From Amphirosellinia nigrospora (lineage: Eukaryota; Ascomycota; Sordariomycetes; Xylariales; Xylariaceae), in the NCBI GenBank assembly GCA_004123355.1, contig SCHM01000002.1:3755569-3819568 (forward strand): a stretch of DNA of 64,000 bases, read 5' to 3'. Shown in pieces: positions 1-11,833 of this stretch; positions within the stretch are counted from its first letter, which is position 1, and every line of letters begins with the position of its first letter. The notes under the pieces were generated by a model. It saw nothing but the letters and a program-made list of their open reading frames with translations, was not told the origin of the DNA and made no database searches. Both the position numbers and the translations under genes were made by a program.

Positions 1-3000
1 TACTGCTCTCAAGAACAGGTCATATGTGGCACGAATGAAGCGGCCGACGCCGGCTATCACACGACGATGAATTCGTACGTTGTTTGCGTTATTTGCGTTG
101 TTATCATTGCCAGCATTGTTACCATCGGCGTTGGCGGCGCGTAGGCGTTCCCGACCCCTCCGCTGGGCCTCTTGGCAGAGACGGACCTCGTCCTGCAACA
201 GGTCGCGCTCCACCGTCAGCTGCTGCACGAGGTTCTTGAACATGTCAATCTCGGCCCGCGCCCTCCTGATGGTCCGGCCCGTCTCGGCCGCCGACCGGCC
301 CTGGGGCACGGCCTGGTCCCGCATGTTTTGGATGCTGCGCATGATCTCCCCCTGCGCGTCGTGGAAGACGGCGATCTGCCTGCTCAGCGCCTCCTCCGTC
401 CGCTTAGCCTGCTGCCCGTTGTCGCCGATCACGTTGTTCTGCTCGCCCAGCGCGGTCCGGAGCGCCTCCAGCTCGTCGTTGAGGCGCGCCACCTCGTCGT
501 TGAGGCGCGCCACCTCGTCGTTGAGACGTGCTACCTCGGTGTTGAGGCGCGCCACTTCCTGCTCGAGGCGCTTGCGTTCCTCGTCGGTAGTATTCCTCAG
601 ATTCCGTAGCTCGATGGCCAGGCGTCTCTCCTCGTTGCCGTGTCTCGTGCGCTCTCGCGCGTTGCTGGTCTGGAGCTTTTGCAAGTCGGCGGTAAGCTGT
701 TTGATTTCCTTTTCGAGGCGTCTGCGCTCCCGCTCGCAATTGTCCTCGGCGGTCTTCAACTCGGTGTTAAGACGAGCAACCTCGCTTCCGAGCCGGGCGG
801 CCTCCTCGATATCGCCATCTCGAAGGGCCTGGTGATTGTCGTCACGGGCTTTGATCTGCTCCGCGAAATCAGTGCGCTCCTGCTCCAGTCTGGCCTGGAC
901 AGTTTTTAGCTGGTTTTCGAGAGCGGTGATATCTTTCTCGTGCTTGGCGCGCTCGTCGTCGCCGCTGGCCTTGGCCATCTGCAGCTCGCCGCTGATGCGC
1001 CCGATGTCTTCCTCGAGCTTCCTGCGCGCCTGGTCGTTATCTCCTGTCTGATTACCCCGGAGCGCCTTCAACTCGCCCGTAAGACGCGCGACTTCGACCA
1101 GCAGCTTCGTACGTTCCTGTTTCGAAGTTCCGTAGCTTTTCTGGAGATCGTCGTAAGCTGTTTTGAGATCGTCGTAGGTTTTCTGAAGATCGTCGTAGGT
1201 ATACTGAAGGTTCTTATGGGCTTGCTGGAGATTGCTGTGGGCTCTCTGGAGGCCGCTGTGGGTTTTCTGGAGGTTGTTGTGGGTTTTCTGGAGGTCGTCC
1301 AAATTGCGTGTGATGGTCCTATTTCGGTCTAGGAGCTTCGCGCGCTCGGCCTTGGACTCATCGAGCAGCTTAAGTGTCGCATCAAGCTGTCGAGCCTTCC
1401 GCTCGGTCTCTTCTCCGAACGGGACGGCACCGGGCACCGTCTTCTGTAGATTGACTAGATTGGCCAGGAGATTGTCGATGTCCCCGAGCGATGGGCCTGT
1501 AACTGTTAAGAATTGCTTGATCAGGTCCCGTATGTTCTGGATGACCTGGCTTTGGTTTGTCCCGGATCCTCGTATTTCGCGGCATTGTCTTGGCTGACCT
1601 TAAGCTGTCGCTCGAGGTCTTTGGTCTTCTTATCAAGGGTCTTGATCTGCTCCCGCAGAGACCTGATCGTCTCCTGCGCCGCGGTGTCGTTCTGGCCGTC
1701 GTTCTGGCCCTGGGCGACTCGCACGCTCTCCAGGAGCGTATCATATAGCCCTTGGATGTCCCTTAGGAAGTGATCGGCGTATGAAATAAAGGGCTGGCCT
1801 TCGTTGCTTATGTCATGCCCTTCTATGGCGAAACCCCTGCCAGTGATATTCCTGTATTCGGCTGCCGCCTTCAGGGCCATGGGTATGAGTCTCTCTTGGG
1901 CGTTGAGAGCGCCTTGTCGACGTTTAACGAGCGATCGAACGCCCTCGCTAAAATCGTCCAGTGTGGCTATGTTGCAGTTGGGCTGTAGCATCCTCTCTAC
2001 GGCTTTGCGTATGCGGTCGCAAGTGTCCTGGGTCTCGTGCAATTGCTCGGATAGCCAATCATAAGCTACATCACGCTGTTCTAGTGCCGCGCCCAACGCT
2101 GCTTTCTTCGTGATAAGTCGGTGTGTTCTCTCTCGAACCGATTACACTGATCCGTCATCGCTGCCAACTCCTTTTCCAGTCTCGCGACTTCTTCCAGATT
2201 ATTTGTGTCATCCCCTCCCCTTTATCGGAGCCTGGCTGTTTGTTGGGTTTGTTTTTCAGTTCCGATATCTTCGTCTGCTGATTTGCTATCTCGGTCCGTA
2301 GCTCCCGCTCGAGTTTCTCCAGTTTGGTTATCCTCTCCCTGGCTGCATTGAGCTGCTTTTCAAGATCCTGGATTCGCGCGAGATCTCCCTTGTGCTTGTT
2401 AGCCGCCGCATCAGATGCCGCGATCTGCTTCTCTAGGTCCCTGATCCTCGCTTTGAGTGCCTTGATCTCAGCGCTTTCCTTCTTGGATGTTTCGTCTCGC
2501 AGCTTCTTCAGTGCCTCTTGGCAGTTTGTCGAGGCAGTTTGCAGACGATCTATCTCGGTCTTGAGATCTGCGACCTCCTTGGTCTTATTATCTAAAGTCT
2601 GCTTGTGAACTTCGCGTAGTATGTAGTCCGTCTCCATCTTTTCTCGGAGTTTCTTGTTCTCTTCTTTCTCTCTCTCTAACTCGCTTGTGCGCGATACGGC
2701 AGACACCGCGCTCCCGGATCTAGGCGTACTTGAGCCTCCCGAGAGATCGCCCAACTCGGACGCAGCTGTGCCTGTGGGGTCGTTATTGGGCGTTGATTCC
2801 CGTGATTTCGCCTTGTAAGACTCAAGTTGCTCCGTGGTCGTCTTAAGCTCATTTTCCAGTTTACGAATCTTCTGCGCTTGTTCGTTTACCGTCTTCTTTG
2901 CAGTGTTCAATTGGGATTTTAATGAAGTGATTTCTCGCGTAAGTTCCTGGCTCTTTTGCGTGAGTGGATCGACTATCTTAAGAGCTCCAGCTAGCTCTCC

Positions 3001-3618
3001 TTCCGCTAGTTCCCTGAGGTTTGCCACTTTTTCGGCCTCAGCCTCCCAATTCTTGACTTCATCTTGAGACTCGCTTAGGGATTTCTGTAAAGACGCGATC
3101 TCTCCCTTGAGTCGTTCGCAGTCTCCCTTTGTCTCCTCCCAAAGCTTGATAGTCCCTTCCTTATCCTCCACCGCCTCGTGAGCGTCTTTTTTGTACTTTT
3201 CTACCTCTGCTTTGGCCTTCTGCTTTATTTCTGTTAGTTTAAGTCTCTCCTGTTCTATATCCGATCGGTCTTTGTCGGCTCTTTTGGCGAGGTCATCGCG
3301 ATCCTTCCTAAAAGTTGCACCAAGGTTATCAAGATCTGCCTGACTTTGCTGTTTTTGTTTCTTGATTTGATTTTTAAGATCTTTGATCTGACTGGTATAT
3401 GAGGCTTTTGCTGAGGCAGCGTCATCTTCAAGTTTTTGGTGCAAGTTGATAAATTTCGCGTTATATCCGTTTAAGCGATTCTCAAGTATCGGCTGGAAGA
3501 GAGCGGTAATCCCTGCGCCCTGGCTCTCATCGAGCCCGAGCCCACCTTTCTTGAGGAGATCCGCCGCTATCTCCGAGGCAACCGCATGGCTATCGTAGAG
3601 ATCGTTTGGTCCAGCCAT
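1..3618 (-). CDS. Long coiled-coil protein, 3' end beyond the left edge
   Basis: Starts at an ATG at 3618 (protein begins MAGPNDLYDSHAVASEIAAD) and stays coding to base 1, giving at least about 1200 residues. After a short N-terminal part almost everything is Glu/Lys/Arg/Gln-rich heptad coiled coil. Two blocks are perfect-phase 21-bp expansions: about eight heptads of the type DDLQKTY (1135-1302) and about four of the type VARLNDE (475-560). Near the left edge the coil gives way to an Asn-rich stretch. The frame changes near 2200, 2130 and 1570, and coding character continues across each change, so I treat these as indels rather than gene ends. No catalytic domain is visible. A cytoskeletal or scaffold role is only inference from the coiled coil. 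I do not recognise the family. Confidence 0.75.
475..560 (-). repeat. In-frame 21-bp tandem repeat coding VARLNDE heptads
   Basis: About four consecutive 21-bp units read on the minus strand as VARLNTE or VARLNDE. Units differ at only a few bases, and both the 21-bp period and the reading frame are kept, so this is a recent heptad duplication inside the coiled-coil gene. Confidence 0.85.
1135..1302 (-). repeat. In-frame 21-bp tandem repeat coding DLQKT(H/Y) heptads
   Basis: Eight 21-bp units read on the minus strand as heptads such as DDLQKTH, NNLQKTH, SGLQRAH, SNLQQAH, KNLQYTY, DDLQKTY, DDLKTAY and DDLQKSY. Leu holds a fixed register position, as expected for a coiled-coil a/d site. Confidence 0.85.
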
Positions 3619-4755
3619 ATTGAGTTGGGGCTGACCATACGTTGAAAGAGTCAGTATGGATAGTCTGAGTAGAAGGCCAGGCGGCTTTCAGGGCATGGGG
3701 CTTGCGTTGTATGGGTAAAGTTTTGACGGCCAGATTTGCACAAAGAGCGCATGGCATAGTATCTGCGTTCGGATTCTAGGTGTAAATTTTCTTTGTTTGT
3801 TCCCAGCATGGTGATATATTCAGGCGTAGCTAGGAAAAACTCAAACAGGCACTGCCCTTTCATGCAACCAACGAGTATACTAATCCAAATGCGAATATTT
3901 CTGCACGCAACCGTACTCTCAAAGAAGTTAAAAAGCTCTTATTTGGCACTAGAAACAACCACAGCAGCGGAACAATGAATAACCGGGATTATCTTTCCAA
4001 ATCGTGAAAGTAGCGAAGCACTACAAGAGCATGCGGGACAAGTCGGCTGTGCGAACAAAGCACTGTTGGTTTGACCTCGAGTGATTTCCTCCCTCTAATG
4101 TCGTCGAGTCTCTATTCCCAGCGCCCCTTTTATATGGCGTAAGGTTAGTAGATAATTATTTTCACGTTATTTTCTTTTCTTTTGTTTAAAAATTCGTAGT
4201 ATATTTACGCAAAGAATAAAAAACCTCAAATCTAGTTATTATTGCCGCGCACTACTTGCAGGTGACAATTTATATAATTATTGACGTGATTGTGATATAA
4301 TTCAAATGTTCTTCTACTTCGGGAACGTAAAACCAACAATCGGACTACTATACGCAGGGCTTTGAATGAAAATTACTGTATACCTTGCGTTGACATATCA
4401 CTTTCAAAACCCGATTTTGAACTGGTGGTACATTAATAAATGCAATTAAGAAACATAGAGCTAGGACGGGAGCTGCCAAATATGTAATGATCTATGTCTA
4501 CATTTAGCTTCCGCTGTTTAGATTGCTCTGGTGGAGGGGACTGCAATGATTGATTCATATCATTAGTCATATCAAGTTACGGCGCTAACGTGATAGAGCT
4601 TTGGGCTCGTATGACATCTATGCAAGGGTATTGATACACTGAGGTGCTCCCCTAAACTGCCCCTCAAGAACACACACAGCCGAGAAAAGGCCAAGGTATA
4701 GCACAAAAGGAGGGTGAGGATATGCACGATACGAAGTAGTTAATTGACCAATTTA
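3619..4755. other. Intergenic, no gene seen
   Basis: Lies between the coiled-coil gene start and the nse4 stop. AT-rich around 4140-4450, with no conserved protein in any frame. It probably holds the promoter of the coiled-coil gene and the 3' UTR of nse4. Confidence 0.6.
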
Positions 4756-6120
4756 TCAACTGTACCAACTTCGTGCCCCTGGGCCCTGAGTGCTCTGTTC
4801 TTTGCGGTGCTCGATGATTGGTTCGGTAATGTGAAAGGCTTCGATGATATCCCGCCACATCTGCATGTCGATTGATAGTACGGCTTGGTGTCTTTGTGCA
4901 TCGCGTTTCGTGGCGCTGGATCTTGACTAGCTGTGGGTTCTGGTGTTTGTTAGAAAGAAATCGATCATGCCAAAAGTTAGGACTCACGTAGTGACGGAAG
5001 CCCGTTTTCATCAAATTCAATTTGGATGGCTCCGTCTCGTATCAGAAAGCTGACGTAAAACATATTTTCCACCGTCTGGCCGAATGATTTTGGATTGATG
5101 ACGAATTTTAATAGGTCAATACCTCCGGTATCTCTTAGCCCATATTTGTCCATTAATCTCTGGGCTTCGGCATCTCCATCATTTTCAAATGCAGCCTCAA
5201 CTTCGGTTTGCGCTTCGTCCTGAACCTCTTGTAACCGCCGAAGTATCTTTGCGCAGATCGCCGTAAGGTCATTCTTCTCAGCTCGCTGTACATCCTCAGC
5301 ATTCAAGACTTCTGGCCTTGTCTCGCGGAGGTTGTCGGCTCTGAAAGGCGCACTGCGCTTCACTACTTTTCGGACCTTCCTCTCGACTGAAAGCGGCCCA
5401 AGGAGAAAGCCGGGTACAGCCGGCCGTCGGATATTCGGAAGACAGGCGAATCTACCCAAATGCTCCCAATTCATCATGTCACCTTCATCACCGATCTCTT
5501 CTTCATCCGAATCGGCGGCGTTTCCCCTAACGGTTCGCCTTCGCTGTTGAGTAGATGTGAGTCCGGGGCCATCATCTTCGGCAATGCCTGCGCCGAGCCT
5601 CATATACGTGATACATTTGGAGACGAACTCATCCACATCGACTCCTTGAGCGACATTGCCATTTGCCAGACGTGCCGCTCTCCGGTATGAGGCATCTGCG
5701 GCAGCGACAAGCAACTTCGAGTCGATGATAGCCTCGCCGGTCTGCTTGACGTGATGTGATAGTTCATTTGCTCGGGCCAGTGTCTCATGAAGGAACAACG
5801 ATGTTGGGTTGGAGAGCTCGTCTGTGTTCTCCTGCAGGCCGCGAAGGAGGTCTCGGTAACCTCGTTGTACTTTGCGTCTTTCCTCCAGTGGCTGATCGGG
5901 GTCATATTGATCTGCCTCATCCCATCTTCGATAATCTCAGGCTCCCGTGTGCGACGCCGCGAGGTCGAAGGGCCAGCTCCGTTCGTCAAGGTCCGCTTTC
6001 TCTTAGATGCGCCATCAGCAGCTCTACCTCTATCCCGCACAACTAATGTGCTCTGTTGAGACCCCTTATCGGCGAAGAGGCGGGGCTCTCTGCATCGTGT
6101 GATGATGCTCGGGATGACAT
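4756..6120 (-). CDS. nse4: Nse4, kleisin subunit of the SMC5/6 complex
   Basis: Nse4 bridges the Smc5 and Smc6 heads in the nuclear complex that handles recombination intermediates and replication stress. The C-terminal signature is clear: NPKSFGQTVENMFYVSFLIR, followed after an intron by HQAVLSIDMQMWRDIIEAFH and a stop at 4756. Upstream, a block containing DPDQPLEERRKVQRGYRDLL and SLFLHETLARANELSHHV is the family's N-terminal helical region. The best start is the ATG at 6120, which gives a Ser-rich leader and an acidic/basic tail before the domain. The frame shifts at the C runs 6062-6065 and 5921-5923 (one extra G on the coding strand mends each), and the last exon is one base out of phase with the visible GTGAGT donor near 4985. 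The gene faces away from vps34. Confidence 0.9.
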
Positions 6121-6615
6121 GTTGGACTGTGAGCAGGGAGATGTCTGTTTTCTTCCTATTCTGGTGTTTTTGCTTATTGAAAGCCGAAGCATTAGAGGCA
6201 ATATGTGGAAGTTACTATGCTCTCATCAAAGCGGCAGATAGTCTAGGCTGGTGAGCCTAGAGCACAGTAGGTAAGATGGACTGCCATGCAAGCGAGGCGC
6301 GTCTTGGTGCACATAAGACGCGACGACCTGGCCAGGGCTTAATTGAGATTACTTAATTGAATCCTACCCCGCATTTGTGGCACCCCCTTTGTGGCTGAAT
6401 AGAGGTTGCCTACATGTACCTAGATACAGATAAGCCTGATAAGGATAAAGAGTGACCTCAGTTGCCCCACCCCAGCTTCCTAGGCGACGGCTTGTGACCA
6501 TGCTGAGTGTCCATGTATGCTTGCAAGCCCGACCAGCCTCTGCCTTCTTCTTCCCGGACAATATCATGTTCTGACTATCAACTACTGCGACCAGTTCTGG
6601 CTTTGGAAGCCGAGA
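6121..6615. promoter_or_regulatory. Divergent promoter region between nse4 and vps34
   Basis: About 495 bases separate the two divergent start codons. No open frame here is protein-like. By position it should hold both promoters; I see no specific binding site I can name with confidence. Confidence 0.5.
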
Positions 6616-9546
6616 ATGGAGCCTTTTTCGTTTGGCACTTCCGATTCGCTTGATTATCCAGTCAGCGTCCGCATGTACGTTTCCATGTTCAGCCCCTGGA
6701 GCTTCATTACGTTCCGCCCGTGCTGTTGCTGATTGCTGACTGCCGACTACGCCGCGACTCAGTATTAATTTAGAAGGCGACGAAGCTCCATATCTGTTCT
6801 CAACTTTACTGAAGCGACCAGAGCTGCGGCATATTGGCTCCAACACAGGGTATGTCTTTATTATCGCCTTGCGCCGGTAGTTCTAACTTGGAGCATCTTA
6901 GGCCGCACTCCGACCTCTACGTCACAGTCCAAGTTTGGGCCGGGTCGAAACCTCTGACTGTCCCAGTTCAGACGTCCTACAAGGCATTTCGAAATGAAAG
7001 AAGGTGAGGATAGGTCACCGAGACGCCAAGGTACATGCGCTGACTGGTATAGATGGAACGAGTGGCTCACTATACCGATACCATACAAATCCCTCCCGCT
7101 GAACTCCTACCTCGCCATAACAATATGGGACTTGTCACCGATTGGCGGCAACCAAGCCCAAGGACATGCGATTCCATTTGGGGGCACCACTCTGCCGCTG
7201 TTCGATAAGGATAATCAGCTGCAGAAGGGGCGCCAGAAATGCGCCGTTCATCGGCACAAGCAGGCAGACGGTAATGATAATACATCTACTCCATCAAGCG
7301 TCGCGAAACCGAGAAACGAGGCAACCAAAAATGGAGCACCCGCTATTGTGGATAAGGAAGCGGAGGAGCTAGAGCGTATGGAGAAACTATTCAAGAAAAC
7401 ACAGAGATGAACGAAATCCCTCGGTTGAATGGCTTGACCAACTGGTATTTCGTGGAACCGAGAGGCGTGGTCTAAAGGCTGCTAGAAACTCCATTAGATC
7501 GATACAGCGACAGTCGGCTTCCTTGAAAGGTGTGACTAACGAACAAGAGCAGAATGGCGATACTGAACTAGGAAACGAGTTGCCTCCGAGGCCTGGCCCT
7601 CGAAATTCAGCCTCAATATTGAACTGCCTCGTTTTGACTTCCCTGTGGTGTTCGCAGACTATGAATACCCGCCCCCGCCGGTCTCGTCGTTTCAACATCT
7701 CTCTGCTTCTCAGTCGAATATTATTTTAAAACCCCCCCTGAGGTTTCCTACGGACCTGGCATAAATGGCCCCGAAGAACGTGATCGCATAATTCGTATTT
7801 ATGACCCGGAGGTGGGTGCAAAAGATAACCCCGCCGAGAGCAAACATAGACGTCTCGTTCGGAGTCAACATCGCCATGGAATATTAGACAAGGACTTGAA
7901 ACCAAACTCAAAAGTTCGTGATGAGCTCAATATGATAATGTCATATTCTCCGACGCATGTCCTGTCGCCCGAAGAAAAAGATCTCGTGTGGAAGTTCCGA
8001 TACCACCTCACGAAAGACAAGCGCGCTCTGACGAAATTTGTCAAGTCTGTGAATTGGCAAGACCAAAGCGAAGCAAGGCAAGCCATCCAGGTGCTTGGGA
8101 AATGGACGGACATCGACGTGGATGATGCTCTCGAGCTGCTTGGACCAACATTTGATAACCGTGCCGTAAGAGGCTATGCGGTAGAGAGGTTGAGGAAAGC
8201 TGGTGACAATGAACTTCTGCTTTACCTCTTACAGCTTGTTCAGGCTCTCAAGTTCGAACACATTTCTGCCGACTCAAATCAGGCTACCATGCGAGCCTCC
8301 TCATTGGCCAACTTCCTTATCTCTCGAGCTGTTGAGAATTTTACCTTGGGAAATTATTTCTACTGGTATCTCGGCGTGGAATACGATGACAAGAGCAACG
8401 ACCAAGGCGAGGAAGTGCGCACCATGTATGCCAAGGTTCAGTATGACTTTATGAAAGAATTGGAAAGTCGCCCAGGGGGTAAAGAAGCAAGGGTTACAAT
8501 AAGAAGGCAGGCCGAACTTATTGCAGTGCTGTCGAAGATCTCGGCCGATATCCAGGCATCTCGCGAATCATATCCACGGAAACTGGAGAAAACCAAGTCC
8601 TTCCTGGCTGATTCGAAAAACGAACTCTTAAGCATTGACCCCCCGGTACCTATGCCATTGGACCCGTCGGTTATGATTATTGGCGTTGTTCCGGAAGATA
8701 CGAGAGTTTTCAAGTCATCTCTATCACCCATCATGGTGACCTTCAAAACGATCTCAGGTAGCAAATACCCCATCATCTTCAAGACTGGTGATGACCTACG
8801 GCAAGACCAGTTAGTGATTCAGATCATCACACTTATGGACCAACTCCTGCAGAAGGAGAACCTGGATCTGAAGCTGTCGCCATACAAGATCCTCGCAACA
8901 AGCACGTCAGCAGGGCTTCCCAATTTGTGCCGTCGCAAACGTTTTCGGCGATCGCATCTAAGTTTCATACAAATCCTGCGCTGGCTTATCTTCGCCAGCA
9001 TAACCCAGATGATCGAGCATATCTGGGCGTACGTAAAGAGACGTTAGACACATTTGCCAAGTCTTGTGCGGGTTACTGTGTCATCACATATATTCTCGGG
9101 TCGGTGATCGACACTTGGAAAACCTTCTCTTAGCACCGGATGGGCATTTTTTCCACGCGGACTTTGGCTTTATCCTGGGTCGTGACCCTAAACCCTTTGC
9201 GCCAGCACTCAAACTGAGCAAAGAGATGGCGGATGCGATGGGTGGGTCCAACCCGCCCAGCGAAGTGTACATGCAATTCAAGCAGTACTGCTTCCTGGCC
9301 TTCGCGGCCCTGCGAAAGTCATCCAATTTGATTTTGAACCTCTTTAGCCTCATGGTACATGCCAACATCCCCGATATTAAGGCAGAACCGGACAAGGCGG
9401 TGTTTAAGGTCAAGGAAAGGTTCCACTTGGAGCTTAATGAGGAAGATGCAATCCGACATCTTGATCGGATCATGGAAGATTCCCTGAATGGGATTATGCC
9501 TGTGGTCATAGACAGACTCCACGACTTTGTCCAAGCATTCAGGTAA
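6616..9546 (+). CDS. vps34: Vps34, class III phosphatidylinositol 3-kinase
   Basis: Makes PI3P on endosomes and autophagosomal membranes, in complex with Vps15 and Vps30/Atg6. It starts with MEPFSFGTSDSLDYPVSVR at 6616. Introns fit at 6675-6762, 6850-6901 and 7004-7052, joining a C2 domain (RRWNEWLTIPIPYKSLPLNS). The helical PIK domain follows from about 7920. The kinase domain holds KTGDDLRQDQLVIQII, the catalytic loop GDRHLENLL, the DFG motif in HADFGFILG, and a C-terminal helix ending DRLHDFVQAFR. Frame changes occur near 7400, 7598, 7735, 8914 and 9099. Four of the five are mended by one added C or G in a C or G run; the one at 7400 goes the other way, in an A run. With those restored every family block is present in order and at normal length, so the gene is probably intact. 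Confidence 0.93.
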
Positions 9547-11081
9547 AGAGCGGCCTTTGCTATAGCGACGGGGAATGAATATTTAGACGGGAGGCATCTG
9601 GTTGGCGTTTGACAACGGGCTATTTTAAGATAATTTAGGCGTTGGGGTATTCACGGAACTACCGTGTCCCACTGGTGAATAGCTATCCTCATGGGCCCAT
9701 CATCAACTTAGAAATCTCGGTCATGACGACCTCTAATTTGTAAACGTTGCTAGTCCTCCTTCCTTAGCTCGGTTCATGAGTGCGAGGTGGTGCTGCTAAT
9801 AGTAGCACGGCACTTAGAATGCTCTGGTGGAGCACTAGCACAGAAATAGCTTCCCGAGCGCTGCAAGATTATGTGAAGCATCTGCGCGCACGGATAGGTC
9901 CGCTATACTTCGGCGCAGCATATATCATACTTCTCAACACGTCTGATGGCAGCTTGGGATGGTTTCCTCTTATAGTCCTAATTGCCGAACAATTAGTAAT
10001 TAGCTCGTTATACTACAAGTAGGTACTTCGTGATCTGTTTAAGGTACATGGATAGCGACGCCACGCTAACGCCGCAACCGTTACCTACAACAGGCCCTGG
10101 GTCTGGGTACCTGCTTACATGTGGTAGTGACGCACCATCTGAACGTACCTTGGCCAGATCTTGCACACCAAGCACGGCGTCCATGGATGTACCTACTACA
10201 TTGAGCTGATTCGCATGTGGCCTTTTGCTGTACAAATAGGTGTATGTCGTAATGCTGTAACCGGACCCCAGATATACTGCAGTTCAACGCTCCATACTTT
10301 AGTGCCTACCTTGGGTACTTAAGTAGGTAAGGTCGGCAAGGCAAAAGTGGTAGTACCTTGAAGCTTGCAAGGGTACCACGCGCTGCAAATAATAATAGGT
10401 CCTACCTAGGTACGCACAGCCATCCGGTTCTGATCCGGTTCATTCGACCGACTGAGCTAACCCAGCCACCTGTTCGATAGACCCTGGTCCTCGCTGCCTT
10501 TCCGTTTCTACATTACCCACATACTCATATACTCATATACCTACCTACACTAAAAGTACAGCAGCTAGCCCCACCTAGCCTATGCCGTACACCTTCTCGG
10601 TCTCCGCGCCACCTGCTGTCATTAAAGCATCCCTCCGGATTTGCTGATATAGCCTCTTTTAACCTACCTCACCATCTATACCCATTATCTTGCCATTGCA
10701 CATTCCAAGTGCTCTTAACTCCTCCACCATCCTCCGCCTTCCGCTCTCCGCCCTCCGCCCTCCACCTTGCCTCCATAACGTTGGCGTTGCTCATCATCAG
10801 TCCCACTTCAACGAGCACACCTTTCAAGGGTCTTACAGCTTGAAGAACGGAGATTATTGTCAGCTCCAGTTCCTATTCAGAGTTCTGGCCTATAACGTAT
10901 GCTCTTCCTGCCCACCCCTACCTCAATCAAGTGAAGTGGGATTAGATCGATCCGTCCTCGAACTGACCTGATGCGACCAGCAGCTTCGGTACTTGAGACA
11001 ATACTCCATTGCTATTCGTCCCCAGCTTAGCTCGCCCTCGTTCCGTTCCGTTCTGTCCTGCTCCATTCCAACATCTCCGCC
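9547..11081. other. Intergenic, with a tRNA-like relic at 10424-10470
   Basis: No protein-like frame. Contains a CCTACCTAGG palindrome at 10401 and, right beside it, the tRNA-like piece listed separately. The 3' part is rich in CT tracts (10680-11080), as in a fungal 5' UTR or promoter. Confidence 0.55.
10424..10470 (-). other. Truncated tRNA-like sequence (relic or SINE head)
   Basis: On the minus strand TAGCTCAGTCGG (10448-10459) is a perfect match to the Pol III A box TRGCNNARYNGG. A few bases later comes a hairpin with CCGG arms and a 7-base loop (10424-10438). A full tRNA would need an anticodon arm between these parts and a paired acceptor, and neither is present. It is either a broken tRNA gene or the head of a tRNA-derived SINE. 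Confidence 0.4.
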
Positions 11082-11833
11082 ATGCCCGTAAACAAACCCA
11101 CCAACGGCGTAGATTCTACGCAATCAGCGTCAGCTTCGAGTCGCTTCCAGCTACCAGCCTTAAACTTGACGTTTGGTTCGTTGACAGACGGAACTGACAT
11201 CCCACCTCCGCTTCCATCTCCCAAAGAGGAGCAGCCTCCACTAGTGCAACCCGAGGCCACGGCCCAAAATGAGGAGAAAGAGGAGAAAGAGGAGAAAGAG
11301 GAGACAGTGGAGGACCAGCAGCCCGAGGCTGTGACAGAGCCGGCAAAGGAAGCTGCGAATGGTACTACTACCCCAGAAAACCCGACATTTTCATCAAGAC
11401 CAATGTCGGCCTCAAACGCCCTGCGGACGAGGTGCCCGTGTCGCCCGCACCATCGAGTCGTGGCAGCCTCCGGCGCCTGATTAGCAAAACCCTTCTGAAC
11501 CATGCTTACGATGAACAAGGATATCCTACCCCTACCACCACCACTCCTACCACCACTACCGGCCAAGGCATCTCCACGTCCAGACCTCCCAGCCGCACAG
11601 CCAGCATGATAGCCGAGGAGAAGAAAGCGAAGCGTAGTAGCGGGTGGTTCCGGAGGTTACGCTCCCACGATACCGTCCATGATACCAAGCCGGCCTCTCT
11701 ACAGTTTGAGAATGTCACCAAAAAGCCATCCGGTCCGCCGCCTCCCATGATTCCCGAGTTGAGCGCCTTGGAGGCCAAGGTCGACACAAATCTAGGGGAC
11801 GACCTCTTCAAAAGTATTGGACGGGATCTCTGA
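11082..11833 (+). CDS. Conserved fungal proline/glutamate-rich protein of unknown function
   Basis: About 250 residues, starting MPVNKPTNGVDSTQSASASS. A short motif, FQLPALNLTFGSLTDGTDIP, is followed by a PPLPSP stretch, an EEKEEKEEKEE acidic run and a Ser/Thr-rich middle. A basic SSGWFRRLRSHD segment follows, and the C-terminus is LEAKVDTNLGDDLFKSIGRD. I recall this order (LPALNLxFGSLTDGT near the N-terminus, a GWFRRL patch, and a short conserved tail) from uncharacterised filamentous-fungal proteins. Two frames meet at the C run 11381-11383, where one added C gives a continuous protein (ENPDIFIKTNVGLKRP). It looks mostly disordered, with no signal peptide or membrane segment. Function unknown. 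Confidence 0.75.

Noticed and set aside
80-1597. Several long plus-strand open frames
   Set aside because: They mirror the minus-strand coiled coil; the Ser/Leu/Arg-rich text is what the reverse strand of Glu/Lys/Leu heptads gives.
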